Origin: Curvibacter sp.
GTDB lineage: Bacteria > Pseudomonadota > Gammaproteobacteria > Burkholderiales > Burkholderiaceae_C
Direction of reading: 5' to 3'
Assembly: GCA_003500955.1 (NCBI GenBank)
Contig: DNQP01000086.1
Span: forward strand, 624-18,320
DNA length: 17,697 bases
Part shown: positions 16,724 to 17,697 of the stretch, one piece after another
How positions within the stretch are numbered: position 1 is the stretch's first letter
How the letters are laid out: every line of letters begins with the position of its first letter
Position numbers and translations under genes: made by a program
The notes under the pieces: generated by a model
Databases searched by the model: none
Told to the model about the DNA's origin: nothing
Seen by the model: the letters and a program-made list of their open reading frames with translations, nothing else

Positions 16724-17697
16724 ATGCGCAATCGAACATCTGTCGCAACAACATCCGGCCGACGGCTAGTCCTGCCCGCCCTTGTGGTGGGGGCCTTGGC
16801 CGCGGTTTTTGCACCCGGCTGGCACGGTTGGTCTTCGGCGGCTGCCGTGACCGACATTGCCACCCTACCGGTGTTCTCGTCCACGCCACCGGCCATCCAG
16901 GTCAAGCCCAACGTCTTCTTCATCATGGATGACTCGGGTTCTATGGCCTGGACCCATATGCCTGATCAGGCCGATGACTTTGCCGGACGCTATGGCTTCT
17001 CGAGCAGTCACTGCAACGGCATCTATTACAACCCCAACATTACCTACAAGCCGCCGGTCGACGCCTCGGGTAACAGCTACTCGAACCAGAGCTTCACTGC
17101 TGCGCAGATCGACGGATACGGCATCGTCAGTACGTCCACGGTAAATCTCTCCAGCAGTTTCCGCGCCGCCGTCAACGGTGAGGTCCAAGCGACGATTACT
17201 TCGGATGCTTACGAGCCGGCCTACTATTACATCTACAAGGGGACGCAGACCACCGAACGGCAGAAGAACTACTACGACACCAACAGCATCTTCTACCGCG
17301 AGTGCCGCAGCACCGTCGGCTCGACGACCAAGATCGACGGCACTAACGCGGTCAACACCTTGTTTGAAAAAAAGGTGGTGAGCGCCACCTCAGGCCCCGG
17401 CGGAACGGACGAGCGTACCAACTTTGCCAACTGGTATAGCTACTACCGGACCCGGGTCAACATGATGAAGACAGCCACAGGTCTGGCCTTCAAGGATCTG
17501 GATGACAAGTTCCGCGTCGGTTACATGTCCATCAACAACAACGCCTCGCCGGACTTCCTGAACATCACAGATTTCAATACCACTCAGAAATCAGCTTTCT
17601 ACACCCAACTCTACAAGAGCAGGACGGGCAGCTCCACCCCCATCCGGGGCGCCTTGTCTAAGGCTGGCCGCATGTATGCGAACAAGATCTCGACGAT
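16724..17697 (+). CDS. pilY1: PilY1, pilus tip adhesin (5' part)
   Basis: Only the first ~324 codons are in the window; the gene runs off the right edge without a stop. The N-terminus has a basic tail and hydrophobic segment (LVLPALVVGALAAVF), consistent with a signal peptide. The sequence VKPNVFFIMDDSGSM follows, with the metal-binding motif DxSxS of a von Willebrand A-like domain at D69, S71 and S73. Aromatic-rich stretches (YEPAYYYIYKG, NWYSYYRTRVNMMK, FRVGYMS) and GSSTPIRGALSKAGRMY continue the PilY1 N-terminal pattern. PilY1 is the pilus-associated adhesin and mechanosensor of P. aeruginosa; the calcium-binding propeller domain would lie outside the window. It follows pilX by 59 bases. 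An A7 run (17367-17373) lies in the coding region. Confidence 0.92.
   Translation, partial: MRNRTSVATTSGRRLVLPALVVGALAAVFAPGWHGWSSAAAVTDIATLPVFSSTPPAIQVKPNVFFIMDDSGSMAWTHMPDQADDFAGRYGFSSSHCNGIYYNPNITYKPPVDASGNSYSNQSFTAAQIDGYGIVSTSTVNLSSSFRAAVNGEVQATITSDAYEPAYYYIYKGTQTTERQKNYYDTNSIFYRECRSTVGSTTKIDGTNAVNTLFEKKVVSATSGPGGTDERTNFANWYSYYRTRVNMMKTATGLAFKDLDDKFRVGYMSINNNASPDFLNITDFNTTQKSAFYTQLYKSRTGSSTPIRGALSKAGRMYANKIST
17368..17374 (+). other. Possible slippery heptamer in pilY1
   Basis: AAAAAAG sits in register as A|AAA|AAG with the pilY1 codons (GAA AAA AAG), the form used for -1 frameshifting in dnaX. It is followed almost directly by a possible hairpin (AGGTGG near 17373-17378, with CCACCT at 17385-17390), closer than the usual 5-9 base spacer. 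A -1 shift would end after about 21 more codons at a TAG; loss of one A gives TGA within a few codons. This may be chance. Confidence 0.25.

Overview
The window reads as a high-GC betaproteobacterial chromosome, most likely Burkholderiales and perhaps Comamonadaceae. This is inferred from protein style and gene order: ribD-ribE-ribBA-ribH-nusB-aminotransferase-ybgC-tolQRA beside a type IV minor pilin operon, and a RibBA whose second domain has lost its cyclohydrolase residues. No rRNA, tRNA, CRISPR array, transposase or integrase was seen.

Layout. (1) Positions 1-187 hold a decayed copy of the last ~60 codons of tolA (minus strand), cut off by the window edge. (2) Positions 435-5140 (plus strand) carry a compact three-gene module: a TonB-dependent outer-membrane receptor, a periplasmic YfiR-family protein, and an inner-membrane CHASE8-like/HAMP/GGDEF/EAL cyclic-di-GMP enzyme. 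(3) Positions 5155-13298 are one co-directional minus-strand run. Read 5' to 3' it is: a small TonB-like protein, ribD, ribE, ribBA, ribH, nusB, a class I/II aminotransferase, ybgC, tolQ, tolR, tolA. Many junctions are 4-bp ATGA overlaps or very short gaps. (4) Positions 13413-17697 (plus strand) hold a minor-pilin operon in the order pilE, fimT, pilV, pilW, pilX, pilY1, with pilY1 running off the right edge.

The most notable structure is that the receptor-YfiR-cyclic-di-GMP module lies between two direct copies of the tolA 3' end (1-163 and 5154-5316, 13 mismatches in 163 aligned bases). It sits where tolB and pal would normally follow tolA. The simplest reading is that a ~5.15 kb block was gained at the tolA 3' end, leaving a tolA stub now free to drift: 8 of the 13 differences change the protein. 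Recombination between the repeats would remove the module and restore a continuous tol locus.

How the parts may work together (inference): ligand binding or transport by the receptor could be sensed in the periplasm by the YfiR-like protein, which would set the output of the cyclic-di-GMP enzyme. This extends the known YfiR-YfiN pairing. Cyclic-di-GMP commonly controls type IV pili and biofilm, so the neighbouring pilus operon is a plausible but unproven target. The rib genes supply riboflavin. TolQRA supports envelope integrity and constriction.
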